Source of the DNA: Paenibacillus harenae
GTDB lineage: Bacteria > Bacillota > Bacilli > Paenibacillales > Paenibacillaceae
NCBI RefSeq assembly: GCF_030812415.1
Contig: NZ_JAUSST010000006.1
Span: 186,001 to 250,000 of the forward strand
DNA length: 64,000 nucleotides
Direction: 5' to 3'
Of this stretch, positions 42,339 through 49,641 are shown one piece after another. A model generated the notes under the pieces. It was not told the DNA's origin and searched no databases. It worked only from the letters and a program-made list of their open reading frames with translations. How positions within the stretch are numbered: position 1 is the first letter of the stretch; each line of letters opens with the position of its first letter. The position numbers and the translations under genes are program-made.

Positions 42339-43739
42339 ATGGCGGATCGCGGACAGAAAATATCATTATGGGTGCTGGCTTGGCCTATTTTTATCGAATT
42401 GTTTTTGCAGTTTTTGCTCGGAGCGGCGGATACGCTCATGGTCAGCCGGATATCGGATGACGCGGTGGCCGTTGTGGGCTTCTCCAATCAATTGTTTCAA
42501 GCGGTAACGACGCTGCTCGTGACGGTGGCTAGTGGAGCCGGTATCTTGATCGCCCAGAAGCTGGGCGCGCGCCAGGTTCACGATGCGAGAACGATCGGCA
42601 TTATGTCGGTATCCGTCAGCGCGGTCATTGGACTGGTGCTCAGCGTGATCCTATACGTTTGGCCAACCGAGATCGCTGCGCTGCTGAAGCTGCCCGATAC
42701 GTTGTTGCCGCTTGCTCAGACGTATATATCGATCGTAGGCGGAGGCATGGTGCTTGTGGCGCTCATGTCCGCGCTTAGTACGGCGATTCGCAACACCGGC
42801 AATACGAAGGGACCTATGTACATTGCCATTGGGATGAACGTTGTCCATGTGATTCTGAACTACGGATTTATTTTCGGTGCGCTGGGCTTTCCGAAATGGG
42901 GTTTGCTTGGCGTCGCCATTTCAACGGTCGTCTGCCGACTGCTGGCCGCGATTGTACTTTTCATTATGTTTCTGTTTACGTTCGAACATCGCATTGCCAT
43001 TAAAGATTTCAAGACGTTCAACGGCAAGCTGTTTAAGGAAATATTGCGCATCGGATGGCCGCTTGGCGTTAATACGTCCTGCTGGGTATTCACGCAGTTG
43101 CTGATCTACTCTTTCATCGCGCTGCTTGGCGCCGGCGAGCTGGCTGCGAGGACGTATATGAACACGCTCGAATCGTTCTGCTTCATGCTCGGCTACTCGA
43201 TTGCGCTTGCGGTGCAAATCCAGATTGCTCATTTATTCGGGGCGGGGAAGATCAAGGAGGCCTACGGTACGGCTTACCGGGCCTTATGGATCGGCCTCGT
43301 TGTCGTCACCGTGAACGCCCTCGTCATTTACTTGTTCGGCAGCCGCTTGCTTGGCCTATTCACGCCGAATAAGGACATTATCGCGATCGGCGTATCGTTG
43401 CTTGGAATGAATCTTCTTCTGCAACCGGGCAAAATGCTGAATATGGCACTGGGCAATTCGTTGAATGCGGTGGGTGATACGCGATTTACGATGTGGTCCT
43501 CCATATTCTCGATGTGGCTGCTCGCAACGGCGCTCGCTTATTGGGTCGGCATCGAGCTCGGCTGGGGTTTGATCGGCATCTATGCCTGCATGATTCTCGA
43601 CGAGTACGTTCGCGGCATCGTGTCGCTGTTCCGTTGGCGCGGGCGCAAATATTTGCGTTTGGCCGAGCAGAAGGAGGAGGCCGACAAAGCGGCTTCGGCT
43701 GTACCTGGCATTAGAAAACCGGCGGCTCCCGGCGTATAA
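42339..43739 (+). CDS. MATE-family efflux transporter
   Basis: The 466-residue protein has twelve hydrophobic helices and the MATE signatures GAADTLMVSRISDDAVAVVG near the start and GELAARTYMNTLESFCFM in the second half, with a basic, Ala-rich tail. MATE proteins export drugs or metabolites using Na+ or H+. GGGGG lies upstream of the ATG at 42339. It is followed 47 bp later by the IF-3 paralogue on the same strand. Confidence 0.9.
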   Translation: MADRGQKISLWVLAWPIFIELFLQFLLGAADTLMVSRISDDAVAVVGFSNQLFQAVTTLLVTVASGAGILIAQKLGARQVHDARTIGIMSVSVSAVIGLVLSVILYVWPTEIAALLKLPDTLLPLAQTYISIVGGGMVLVALMSALSTAIRNTGNTKGPMYIAIGMNVVHVILNYGFIFGALGFPKWGLLGVAISTVVCRLLAAIVLFIMFLFTFEHRIAIKDFKTFNGKLFKEILRIGWPLGVNTSCWVFTQLLIYSFIALLGAGELAARTYMNTLESFCFMLGYSIALAVQIQIAHLFGAGKIKEAYGTAYRALWIGLVVVTVNALVIYLFGSRLLGLFTPNKDIIAIGVSLLGMNLLLQPGKMLNMALGNSLNAVGDTRFTMWSSIFSMWLLATALAYWVGIELGWGLIGIYACMILDEYVRGIVSLFRWRGRKYLRLAEQKEEADKAASAVPGIRKPAAPGV

Positions 43740-43786
43740 TAGACGTTAACCGACGATAATCAAGGCGAAGAGGAGAAGGGCATAAT

Positions 43787-44284
43787 ATGGCTTCCGGATT
43801 AGTAATGAATGAAAAAATAAGAGCTTCCGAAGTGCTGCTAACAGGGCTGAACGGCGAGAGTCTCGGCGTTATGACGAAGGATGAAGCTCTGGCGCTGGCT
43901 CGCGAGCTGAAAGCCGATCTCGTCTGCGTGTCGCTCATGAGCAGTCCGCCGCCATGCAAGCTCGTCGGCAGAGGACAGGCGAAGCAGTTGCAGAGCAAGG
44001 AATCCCGAGCCGAGCGCGTAAAGGAGCAGCCTGCCAAGGTAAAGGAGCTTCGACTTACGCCGCATATCGAGGAGCATGACTACGATACGAAGCTGCGGCA
44101 AGCCGAGAAGCTGCTGCAATCGGGCAATGCCGTACAGCTTGTCGTCCGCATTCAAGGCAAAGAAGGTCCGCAGGCGAAGGCGCTTCTGGAGCGGCTCGTG
44201 GCCGACTTGTCTTCGGCGGGCAAGAAGCAGACGGGCATTCAAGTCAGCGGCAAGCAGGCGCAGGTTCAACTGTTCCCTGTGTAG
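43787..44284 (+). CDS. translation initiation factor IF-3 paralogue
   Basis: The 165-residue protein follows the IF-3 plan: N-domain VMNEKIRASEVLLTGLNGES, then EALALARELKADLVCVSLMS and PPPCKLVGRGQAK, a linker, then C-domain VKELRLTPHIEEHDYDTKLR and AVQLVVRIQGKE. Compared with housekeeping IF-3, several linker and C-domain basic or aromatic residues are replaced (YGKF becomes GRGQ; IRFKGR becomes VRIQGK). AGGAG lies upstream of the ATG. It does not sit with rpmI and rplT as infC normally does. It could be a specialised or stress form acting on the small ribosomal subunit; that is inference. Confidence 0.8.
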   Translation: MASGLVMNEKIRASEVLLTGLNGESLGVMTKDEALALARELKADLVCVSLMSSPPPCKLVGRGQAKQLQSKESRAERVKEQPAKVKELRLTPHIEEHDYDTKLRQAEKLLQSGNAVQLVVRIQGKEGPQAKALLERLVADLSSAGKKQTGIQVSGKQAQVQLFPV

Positions 44285-44305
44285 TGTGCGCCAGCGAGTG
44301 GAGCA

Positions 44306-44433
44306 ACTCGTTATTTAATGAGGCAGAATTCATTATTTTGCGATGATTGGTGCAGATTTTCCAGATTAGTGAGCCAGATCTCATACGCCGTGAAGTTAGG
44401 CTCACGGGCAGTGGGAGTTGGCTCGTTATTTTC
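44306..44433. repeat. intergenic repeat C, copy 2
   Basis: ACTCGTTATTTAATGAGGC (44306-44324), AATTCATTATTTTGCG (44327-44342) and GGCTCGTTATTTTC (44420-44433) match the motifs of copy 1 at 14571-14704. Confidence 0.55.
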
Positions 44434-44482
44434 AAGTTCGACATGAATAGTTGCCGAATAAGCGAGTGTCAGGAAACAAATA

Positions 44483-44511
44483 TTGACAGTGGGGGTATCA
44501 TTTTATATCAT
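44483..44511 (+). promoter_or_regulatory. sigma-A promoter of the ABC exporter gene
   Basis: TTGACA, 17 bp, TATCAT. Confidence 0.75.
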
Positions 44512-44517
44512 TTTAAT

Positions 44518-44532
44518 TGAAAATCATTATCA
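44518..44532 (+). promoter_or_regulatory. Fur box candidate
   Basis: TGAAAAT-C-ATTATCA fits the Bacillus 7-1-7 Fur site (TGATAAT-N-ATTATCA) with one mismatch and covers the expected transcription start, just past the -10. A repressor bound here would block the promoter when iron is plentiful. Confidence 0.65.
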
Positions 44533-44576
44533 ATTACGTAAGCGATTTTGCTTATTCGACAGAAAAGGAGTCCCAG

Positions 44577-46307
44577 ATGCTTCGTAAATTTTTTGCCTAT
44601 TACAAGCCGTACAAGAAGCTCTTCTTCCTCGACTTCTTCTGTGCCGTGCTGCTGGCGGTGCTCGAGCTGATCTTCCCGCTCGCGGTCAGCTACGTCATTA
44701 ACACGCTTTTGCCGGACGAAAACTGGGGTCTGATCGTAACCGCTTGCGCGGTACTGCTCGTTGTTTATGCCATTAATACGATATTAAGCTTCGTGGTCAC
44801 CTACTGGGGGCATATGCTCGGCATCAATATCGAGACGGATATGAGGAAGCAGCTGTTCGACCACATCCAGAAGCTCAGCTTCCGTTTCTTCGACAATACG
44901 AAGACGGGACATCTGATTTCCCGGATGACGAACGATCTGTTCGAGATTGGCGAGGTTGCGCATCATGGTCCGGAGGATATGTTCATTGCCGTAATGACGC
45001 TAATCGGCGCTTTCGGCATCATGCTCTTCATTAATCCGCAGCTTGCCGTGATTACATTCATCGTCGTTCCGATCATTATTTGGCTCGTGCTGCTGTTCAA
45101 CGGCAAGATGACGAAGGCTGCAAATCGGCTGTTCTCGGACATGGCCGACTTCAATGCGCGGGTCGAAGATACGGTTGGCGGCATTCGCGTGGTGCAGGCC
45201 TTCTCGAACGAGAAGCATGAGAAGCAATTGTTCAAGGTTAACAATCTGCGTTTCCGCGAGGCGAAGCTCATCTCGTACAAAATCATCGGGATGAACGCGT
45301 CCATCACGTATATGCTTATGCGGCTCGTTTCCGTATTCGTGTTGATCGCGGGAACGTGGTACGTCTTGCAGGGCAACTTGAACTACGGGGACTTCGTAGC
45401 ATTCGTGCTGCTGACCAACATCTTCTTCAAGCCGATCGAGAAGATCAACGCGGTCATCGAGAGTTACCCGAAAGGCATCGCCGGCTTCAAGCGATACACG
45501 GAGCTGATGGAGACCGCTCCAGACATTGCGGATAAGCCTCATGCGGTAGAGGTCGATCGGCTGCAGGGGAATATCGTATACCGGGGCGTATCGTTCGGTT
45601 ACGAGGGCGTCGCTAAAGTGCTGGAGCATATCGATCTTACGATCCGCGCCGGTGAGACGGTTGCGTTCGTAGGCCCTTCCGGCGCAGGGAAGACGACGCT
45701 TTGCAGCTTGCTGCCGCGGTTCTATGAGATCGATGGAGGCAGCATTTCCGTCGATGGCTACGACATTCAAGACATTAAGCTGGAATCGCTGCGCAAGCAG
45801 ATCGGCATCGTGCAGCAGGATGTGTTCCTGTTCGCGGGCACGATACGCGAGAACATCGCTTACGGCAAGCTCGGCGCATCGGATGAACTGATCTGGGAAG
45901 CGGCGCGGCGCGCGAAGCTGGAGGCGTTCATTCTGTCGCAGAAGGACGGGCTCGATACGGTTGTCGGGGAGCGCGGCGTGAAGCTGTCCGGGGGCCAGAA
46001 GCAGCGTCTCGCCATTGCGCGGATGTTCCTGAAGAACCCGCCGATTCTTATTCTCGACGAGGCGACTTCGGCGCTCGACACCGAGACGGAAGCGGCGATT
46101 CAGCAATCGCTGGCCGAGCTGTCCGTCGGCCGTACGACGCTCGTCATCGCTCACCGGTTGGCGACGATCAAGAACGCCGACCGCATCGTCGTCGTGACCG
46201 AGGACGGCATTTCGGAGCAAGGCCGTCACGATGAGCTAGTGGAAGCGGGCGGCATCTACAGCCGCCTGCACAAAGCTCAGTTCGGCAACGGCGTAGGCGC
46301 CAGGTAG
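44577..46307 (+). CDS. ABC exporter, fused membrane and ATPase domains, probably iron-regulated
   Basis: The 576-residue half-transporter has six membrane helices (residues about 17-300) and an ATPase with Walker A GPSGAGKTTLCS, Q-loop IGIVQQDVFLFAGTIRENIA, signature LSGGQKQRLAIARM and Walker B ILILDEATSALD. It works as a homodimer or with another half. The exporter type carries lipids, drugs or siderophores. AAAAGGAG lies 6 nt before the ATG. A good promoter overlapped downstream by a Fur-like box suggests induction by iron lack, hence possibly siderophore export; the substrate is inference. Confidence 0.9.
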   Translation: MLRKFFAYYKPYKKLFFLDFFCAVLLAVLELIFPLAVSYVINTLLPDENWGLIVTACAVLLVVYAINTILSFVVTYWGHMLGINIETDMRKQLFDHIQKLSFRFFDNTKTGHLISRMTNDLFEIGEVAHHGPEDMFIAVMTLIGAFGIMLFINPQLAVITFIVVPIIIWLVLLFNGKMTKAANRLFSDMADFNARVEDTVGGIRVVQAFSNEKHEKQLFKVNNLRFREAKLISYKIIGMNASITYMLMRLVSVFVLIAGTWYVLQGNLNYGDFVAFVLLTNIFFKPIEKINAVIESYPKGIAGFKRYTELMETAPDIADKPHAVEVDRLQGNIVYRGVSFGYEGVAKVLEHIDLTIRAGETVAFVGPSGAGKTTLCSLLPRFYEIDGGSISVDGYDIQDIKLESLRKQIGIVQQDVFLFAGTIRENIAYGKLGASDELIWEAARRAKLEAFILSQKDGLDTVVGERGVKLSGGQKQRLAIARMFLKNPPILILDEATSALDTETEAAIQQSLAELSVGRTTLVIAHRLATIKNADRIVVVTEDGISEQGRHDELVEAGGIYSRLHKAQFGNGVGAR

Positions 46308-46308
46308 A

Positions 46309-46362
46309 CGAAAACAGGCAGCTCCGACGGGTCAACGACCTCACTGGAACTGCCTGTTTTCG
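46309..46362. terminator. terminator of the ABC exporter gene
   Basis: CGAAAACAGGCAG-CTCC and GGAA-CTGCCTGTTTTCG form a long stem with A-runs and T-runs on its two sides. Confidence 0.75.
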
Positions 46363-46380
46363 ATTCGTGTTTTGCATTCG

Positions 46381-46612
46381 CTCTTACACGGACACGTAAG
46401 CGGGATAGAACTGCCGTATCCGCTCCATTAGAGCATATGTGCACTTTCAGACGCGGTAACAAGCCCGGACTCCCGCTGTAAGATTAAATACGCTCTTACA
46501 GGAAGCGGCAAGCGAGTTCGAACTGGCATATCCACTCCGTGAGAGCCCATGTACACTTACAGACGCGGTCGCAAGCCCAGACTCCCTCTGGAAGATGAAA
46601 TACGCTCTTACA
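46381..46612. repeat. 112-bp tandem repeat element B, locus 2
   Basis: CTCTTACA recurs at 46381, 46493 and 46605, exactly 112 bp apart, giving two full units. Other shared blocks are CAGACGCGGT and AAGCCC. Read in reverse complement the unit matches locus 1 (GTAAGAT...TCTTACAG palindrome, AGTT, then CAT-T-CACTTACAG). This fills most of the 451-bp gap 46308-46758; no gene is seen in it. Confidence 0.7.
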
Positions 46613-46711
46613 GGGAGGCGCATGAGGGTTCAACGCTTGTGGAAAACGCTCTGTTATCTTCGAGCTACAAGCTTACATAGCGATACTCTTCATTTGGTCG
46701 TTTGCCATAGC

Positions 46712-46751
46712 AAAAAAAAAAGCAACACAGCAGTCATTCTGCCGTGTTGCT
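46712..46751 (-). terminator. terminator of khtTU
   Basis: On the minus strand AGCAACACGGCAG and CTGCTGTGTTGCT pair with one mismatch and are followed by nine or more T. Confidence 0.9.
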
Positions 46752-46758
46752 TTCCCAT

Positions 46759-48000
46759 TTAACCGTTGTCGCCCTGCGGAGCAGGCGGATCGGTTTTTTT
46801 CACGAGCTTCCGCTTATCCCAGCGGAACATAGCGTTCAGCCCTCTGTAGATGAGCTTCGATTCCTTCGTCAACAGCGGGCCTAATATGGCAAGGATCAGC
46901 ACGTACAATGCAGCGAACGGCTGCAGCAGCTCCATTAAACCGCCGGCCTTGCCAAGATTAGCCATAATGATCGAGAACTCGCCGCGGGAAACAATCGTAA
47001 GTCCGATGTTGGACGAAGCTTTGGCCGACAGTCCGGCGCTCTTGCCCGCCAACATGCCTGCTGCGAAGTTGCCGAGAAGCGTAATGCCGACAGCTCCTAG
47101 CGATAGCCATACCGCGCCGCCGAGCGCGAGCGGATCGATCGTTAGGCCGAAGCTGAAGAAGAACAACGCCCCGAAGAAATCGCGAAACGGCAGAATCATA
47201 TGCTCGATACGCTTCATATGCGTCGTCTCCGCCAGCACGAGGCCAACGAGCAATGCACCGATCGCTTCGGCGACGTGAATCGTCTCGGAGAAACCTGCCA
47301 CGAGGAACAAGAAGCCGAAGACGAGCAGCAGGAACAACTCGTTGGAGCGTATATTGAACAGCTTGTTGAGCAGCGGGGCAGCCTTCCTGCCGATAATGAG
47401 GAACAACAGCATGAAGCCGAGCGCATAGGAGGCCGAGAGGAGCACGCCACCAAGCGACGAGGAGTCGCTAAGGACAAGACCAGACAACACGGATATATAC
47501 ACCGCGAGGAAAATATCCTCGAACATAATAATCCCGAGTATCATCTCCGTCTCCGGGTTGGCCGTCCGCTTCAAGTCGACGATCACCTTCGCTACGATCG
47601 CGCTGGAAGAGATCGTCGTAATGCCGGCAATGACCATCGTCTCTTCAACAGGGAAATCGTTGACCCATCCGAAAAATAAGCCAAGTGAGAAGTTGATCAA
47701 AATATAAATCGTGCCGCCTACCGCAATCGCTTTGCCCGATTTCATCAATCGGCCGACCGAAAACTCGAGGCCCAGATAAAATAACAGGAACAGCACGCCA
47801 AGGCGTCCCATAAATTCAATGAGTTCAGCGCTATGAATGAATCTAAAGTCCAGCACGCCGAAGTGCGGCGCATGAGGCCCTACGGCCATACCGATTAGAA
47901 TATAAAAAGGAATGACGGAAAAACGGATTTTGGCAGCCAATAGCCCGACCAAGGCGATGAGTATAACGGCAAGACCGATCTCCAGCACCAAATGGTCCAT
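46759..48000 (-). CDS. khtU: K+/H+ antiporter membrane subunit KhtU
   Basis: The 413-residue CPA2-type protein has about twelve membrane helices, with GRLGVLFLLFYLGLEFSVGR, ITTISSSAIVAKVIVDL and ALLVGLVLAETTHMKRI typical of KefB/YhaU relatives. It exchanges K+ (or NH4+) for H+ and is gated by KhtT. The ATG lies 2 bp after the khtT stop, with CGGGAG inside the end of khtT, so the pair is coupled. The C-terminus ends soon after the last helix, without a TrkA domain, as expected when KhtT is separate. Confidence 0.9.
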   Translation of the reverse strand: MDHLVLEIGLAVILIALVGLLAAKIRFSVIPFYILIGMAVGPHAPHFGVLDFRFIHSAELIEFMGRLGVLFLLFYLGLEFSVGRLMKSGKAIAVGGTIYILINFSLGLFFGWVNDFPVEETMVIAGITTISSSAIVAKVIVDLKRTANPETEMILGIIMFEDIFLAVYISVLSGLVLSDSSSLGGVLLSASYALGFMLLFLIIGRKAAPLLNKLFNIRSNELFLLLVFGFLFLVAGFSETIHVAEAIGALLVGLVLAETTHMKRIEHMILPFRDFFGALFFFSFGLTIDPLALGGAVWLSLGAVGITLLGNFAAGMLAGKSAGLSAKASSNIGLTIVSRGEFSIIMANLGKAGGLMELLQPFAALYVLILAILGPLLTKESKLIYRGLNAMFRWDKRKLVKKTDPPAPQGDNG

Positions 48001-48002
48001 AA

Positions 48003-48494
48003 TTATCGACTCCCGTTTTGGAGCATAAGCTTAAGCTGCTTAAGGTTTTGCCGTTCACCGGCCACAATAAGGGTCGAGTCCGCTTTGAAAATATAGTCGG
48101 GGCCTGGATTAATATGCTTGGCTTCTTTCTCGACGGCTGCAATGATAGTCGCGCCTGTCGTCTGGCGAATATCCGTTTCGCCGATTGATATGCCGATGCA
48201 AGCCGCATTCGGCTCGATTTTGTACCATTCGATCGTCAGGTCGTCCAGCGCTACCTCTATCGTCTCGAGCGCCTTGGGCTTGTAAGTCATACCGCCGATA
48301 ATAGCCGCTATTTGACGCGCCTCTTCGTCCTCAAGCGTCACCATGGAGATGCTGTCATCCGGATCCTCATAGTCGAAATGGTACATTTCGCGGCGTCCGT
48401 CGTCGTGAATAATAATGACGAGCTTATCGCCTCCGCGGGTCATAATCTGATATTTGCGTCCGATTCCAGGCAAATCAGATTCTCTGATATTCAT
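48003..48494 (-). CDS. khtT: antiporter regulatory subunit KhtT (TrkA-C/RCK_C domain)
   Basis: The 163-residue soluble protein begins MNIRESDLPGIGRKYQI as YhaT/KhtT does, and carries an RCK_C domain (LTIEWYKIEPNAACIGISIG, TGATIIAAVEKE, GPDYIFKADSTLIVAGER). The Bacillus homologue binds cyclic di-AMP and controls KhtU. GAGGAGG lies 7 nt before the ATG at 48494. A 12-bp hairpin just upstream reaches the first bases of this ribosome site, so folding may affect translation. Confidence 0.9.
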   Translation of the reverse strand: MNIRESDLPGIGRKYQIMTRGGDKLVIIIHDDGRREMYHFDYEDPDDSISMVTLEDEEARQIAAIIGGMTYKPKALETIEVALDDLTIEWYKIEPNAACIGISIGETDIRQTTGATIIAAVEKEAKHINPGPDYIFKADSTLIVAGERQNLKQLKLMLQNGSR

Positions 48495-48505
48495 AGGATT
48501 TCCTC

Positions 48506-48539
48506 CTCGTTTTTTTGTATCTTGTACCAAAAAAACGAG
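48506..48539 (-). promoter_or_regulatory. hairpin touching the khtT ribosome binding site
   Basis: CTCGTTTTTTTG and CAAAAAAACGAG arms (48506-48517 and 48528-48539 on plus) are a perfect 12-bp pair. On the minus strand the second arm runs into the GAGGAGG of khtT. It also lies right after the stop of the upstream 123-aa gene and could act as a weak terminator. Confidence 0.55.
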
Positions 48540-48541
48540 AT

Positions 48542-48913
48542 CTAACCAATGAACACCGACGTATATTTAATGGGCTTTAGCAATAGTCGCTTCAACTGCT
48601 GCAGAATGGTTTGGCTTAGCGGGGATAGATAAGCAGGGCGTCCGTATAAGACGGCGAGTGAAGCCTTATATGCCGCCGGCTTGCGGCGAACAGGCTGAAG
48701 CAGTTTGCTTGCGGAGCGCCCGTCGCGGGCATAGCAGGTAGTTGCGCGGGCAACGGGATTGAACCGGCTGGAGCCGGCGGTTAGCTCGAAGTTGTTGCCT
48801 GCTTGGTAAGCGAATAGAGCTGTGAGCAACAGAGGCAAAATAATAAGCAGATTAATGAACCGATTGCGAAACAACCGCTCTTGCTTATGCCGCGTGTTTA
48901 TTCTCATTCTCAT
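48542..48913 (-). CDS. 123-aa single-helix basic protein upstream of khtTU
   Basis: The frame starts MRMRINTRHKQERLFRNRF, has one hydrophobic segment (INLLIILPLLLTALFAY, about 20-36) and a basic remainder with two cysteine-free repeats of Leu/Lys near the end (LQQLKRLLLKPIK). AAGGAGG lies 7 nt before the ATG, a strong site, so I think it is real. I do not recognise a family. It precedes khtT by 47 bp on the same strand, the place where khtS lies in Bacillus, but similarity to KhtS cannot be judged here. Confidence 0.5.
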   Translation of the reverse strand: MRMRINTRHKQERLFRNRFINLLIILPLLLTALFAYQAGNNFELTAGSSRFNPVARATTCYARDGRSASKLLQPVRRKPAAYKASLAVLYGRPAYLSPLSQTILQQLKRLLLKPIKYTSVFIG

Positions 48914-48934
48914 CTGCTCGCCTCCTTCGTCTAT

Positions 48935-48957
48935 ATTTATAAGTATATCTTATAAAT
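48935..48957. promoter_or_regulatory. 23-bp perfect palindrome before the 123-aa gene
   Basis: ATTTATAAG-TATAT-CTTATAAAT, 9-bp arms. On the minus strand the centre contains TATACT, a possible -10. An operator is likely; the repressor is unknown. Confidence 0.55.
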
Positions 48958-49072
48958 GTCGATAAGCATAGCCGATTTCAAATAATCAGCGATAGGACGT
49001 TGCTAATATGGTAGAATGGATGAATGATTTTGTGTGAATAGAATAGAGAAAACAGAGAGAAGGATGATAGGG

Positions 49073-49534
49073 ATGGGAGCAAAGGTGAAGGAACTGTCGC
49101 CTCTTGTGCACGCGCTTGACCTTAAGCCGCATGTAGAGGGTGGATGGTACAAGGAAATTTGGAAGGCCGATTTTGAAATTCCGCAGCAGGTGTTGGGCGC
49201 TCCGTATTCCGGGCCGCGTTTTGCCGCATCGTCGATCTATTTCTTGCTGCACCCCGAGGAATTCTCGGATTGGCACACGGTTTATTCCGACGAAGTATGG
49301 TTCTGGCATTCGGGAAGTCCGTTGCTGCTCACGCTCGGCGGGACGGAGGCCGATCCTCATACGAGGAAGGAAATTATCGTCGGACCGGACATCGCTGCCG
49401 GACATCAACCGCAGGCGCTTGTGCCGGCCAACGAATGGCAGATGGCACGGCCGCTCGGAGACGAGCCTGTGCTTGTATCATGCGTCGTAGCGCCAGGTTT
49501 CCATTATGATGATTTTCGATTAATAAAAAAATAG
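49073..49534 (+). CDS. DUF985-type cupin protein
   Basis: The 153-residue single-domain cupin (LKPHVEGGWYKEIWKAD, SSIYFLLHPEEFSDWHTVYSD, EVWFWHSGSPLLL, SCVVAPGFHYDDFRL) matches the DUF985/cupin_5 family, whose members may act on small sugars or be isomerase-like; function here is unknown. AGAAGG lies about 8 nt before the ATG at 49073. Single gene, converging with the 5'-nucleotidase gene across a long hairpin. Confidence 0.8.
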   Translation: MGAKVKELSPLVHALDLKPHVEGGWYKEIWKADFEIPQQVLGAPYSGPRFAASSIYFLLHPEEFSDWHTVYSDEVWFWHSGSPLLLTLGGTEADPHTRKEIIVGPDIAAGHQPQALVPANEWQMARPLGDEPVLVSCVVAPGFHYDDFRLIKK

Positions 49535-49573
49535 GGCAGGACTACACCTTCATGCTGTTCTCGGTGAACTAAT

Positions 49574-49626
49574 AACGGGCTGTTCCCTAAGCGGTTATTG
49601 CCCGCTTTTGGAACAGCCCGTTTATT
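49574..49626. terminator. two-way terminator between cupin and 5'-nucleotidase genes
   Basis: AACGGGCTGTTCC (49574-49586) and GGAACAGCCCGTT (49610-49622), perfect 13-bp outer stem, with AAGCGG/CCGCTT inside, then TTATTT. Confidence 0.8.
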
Positions 49627-49641
49627 TAACAATTAGCTACA

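Noticed and set aside
45000..46229. Minus-strand open frame of 409 codons opposite the ABC exporter
   Set aside because: Composition is Arg/Leu/Gln-rich with no domain, and the plus strand carries a complete ATPase.
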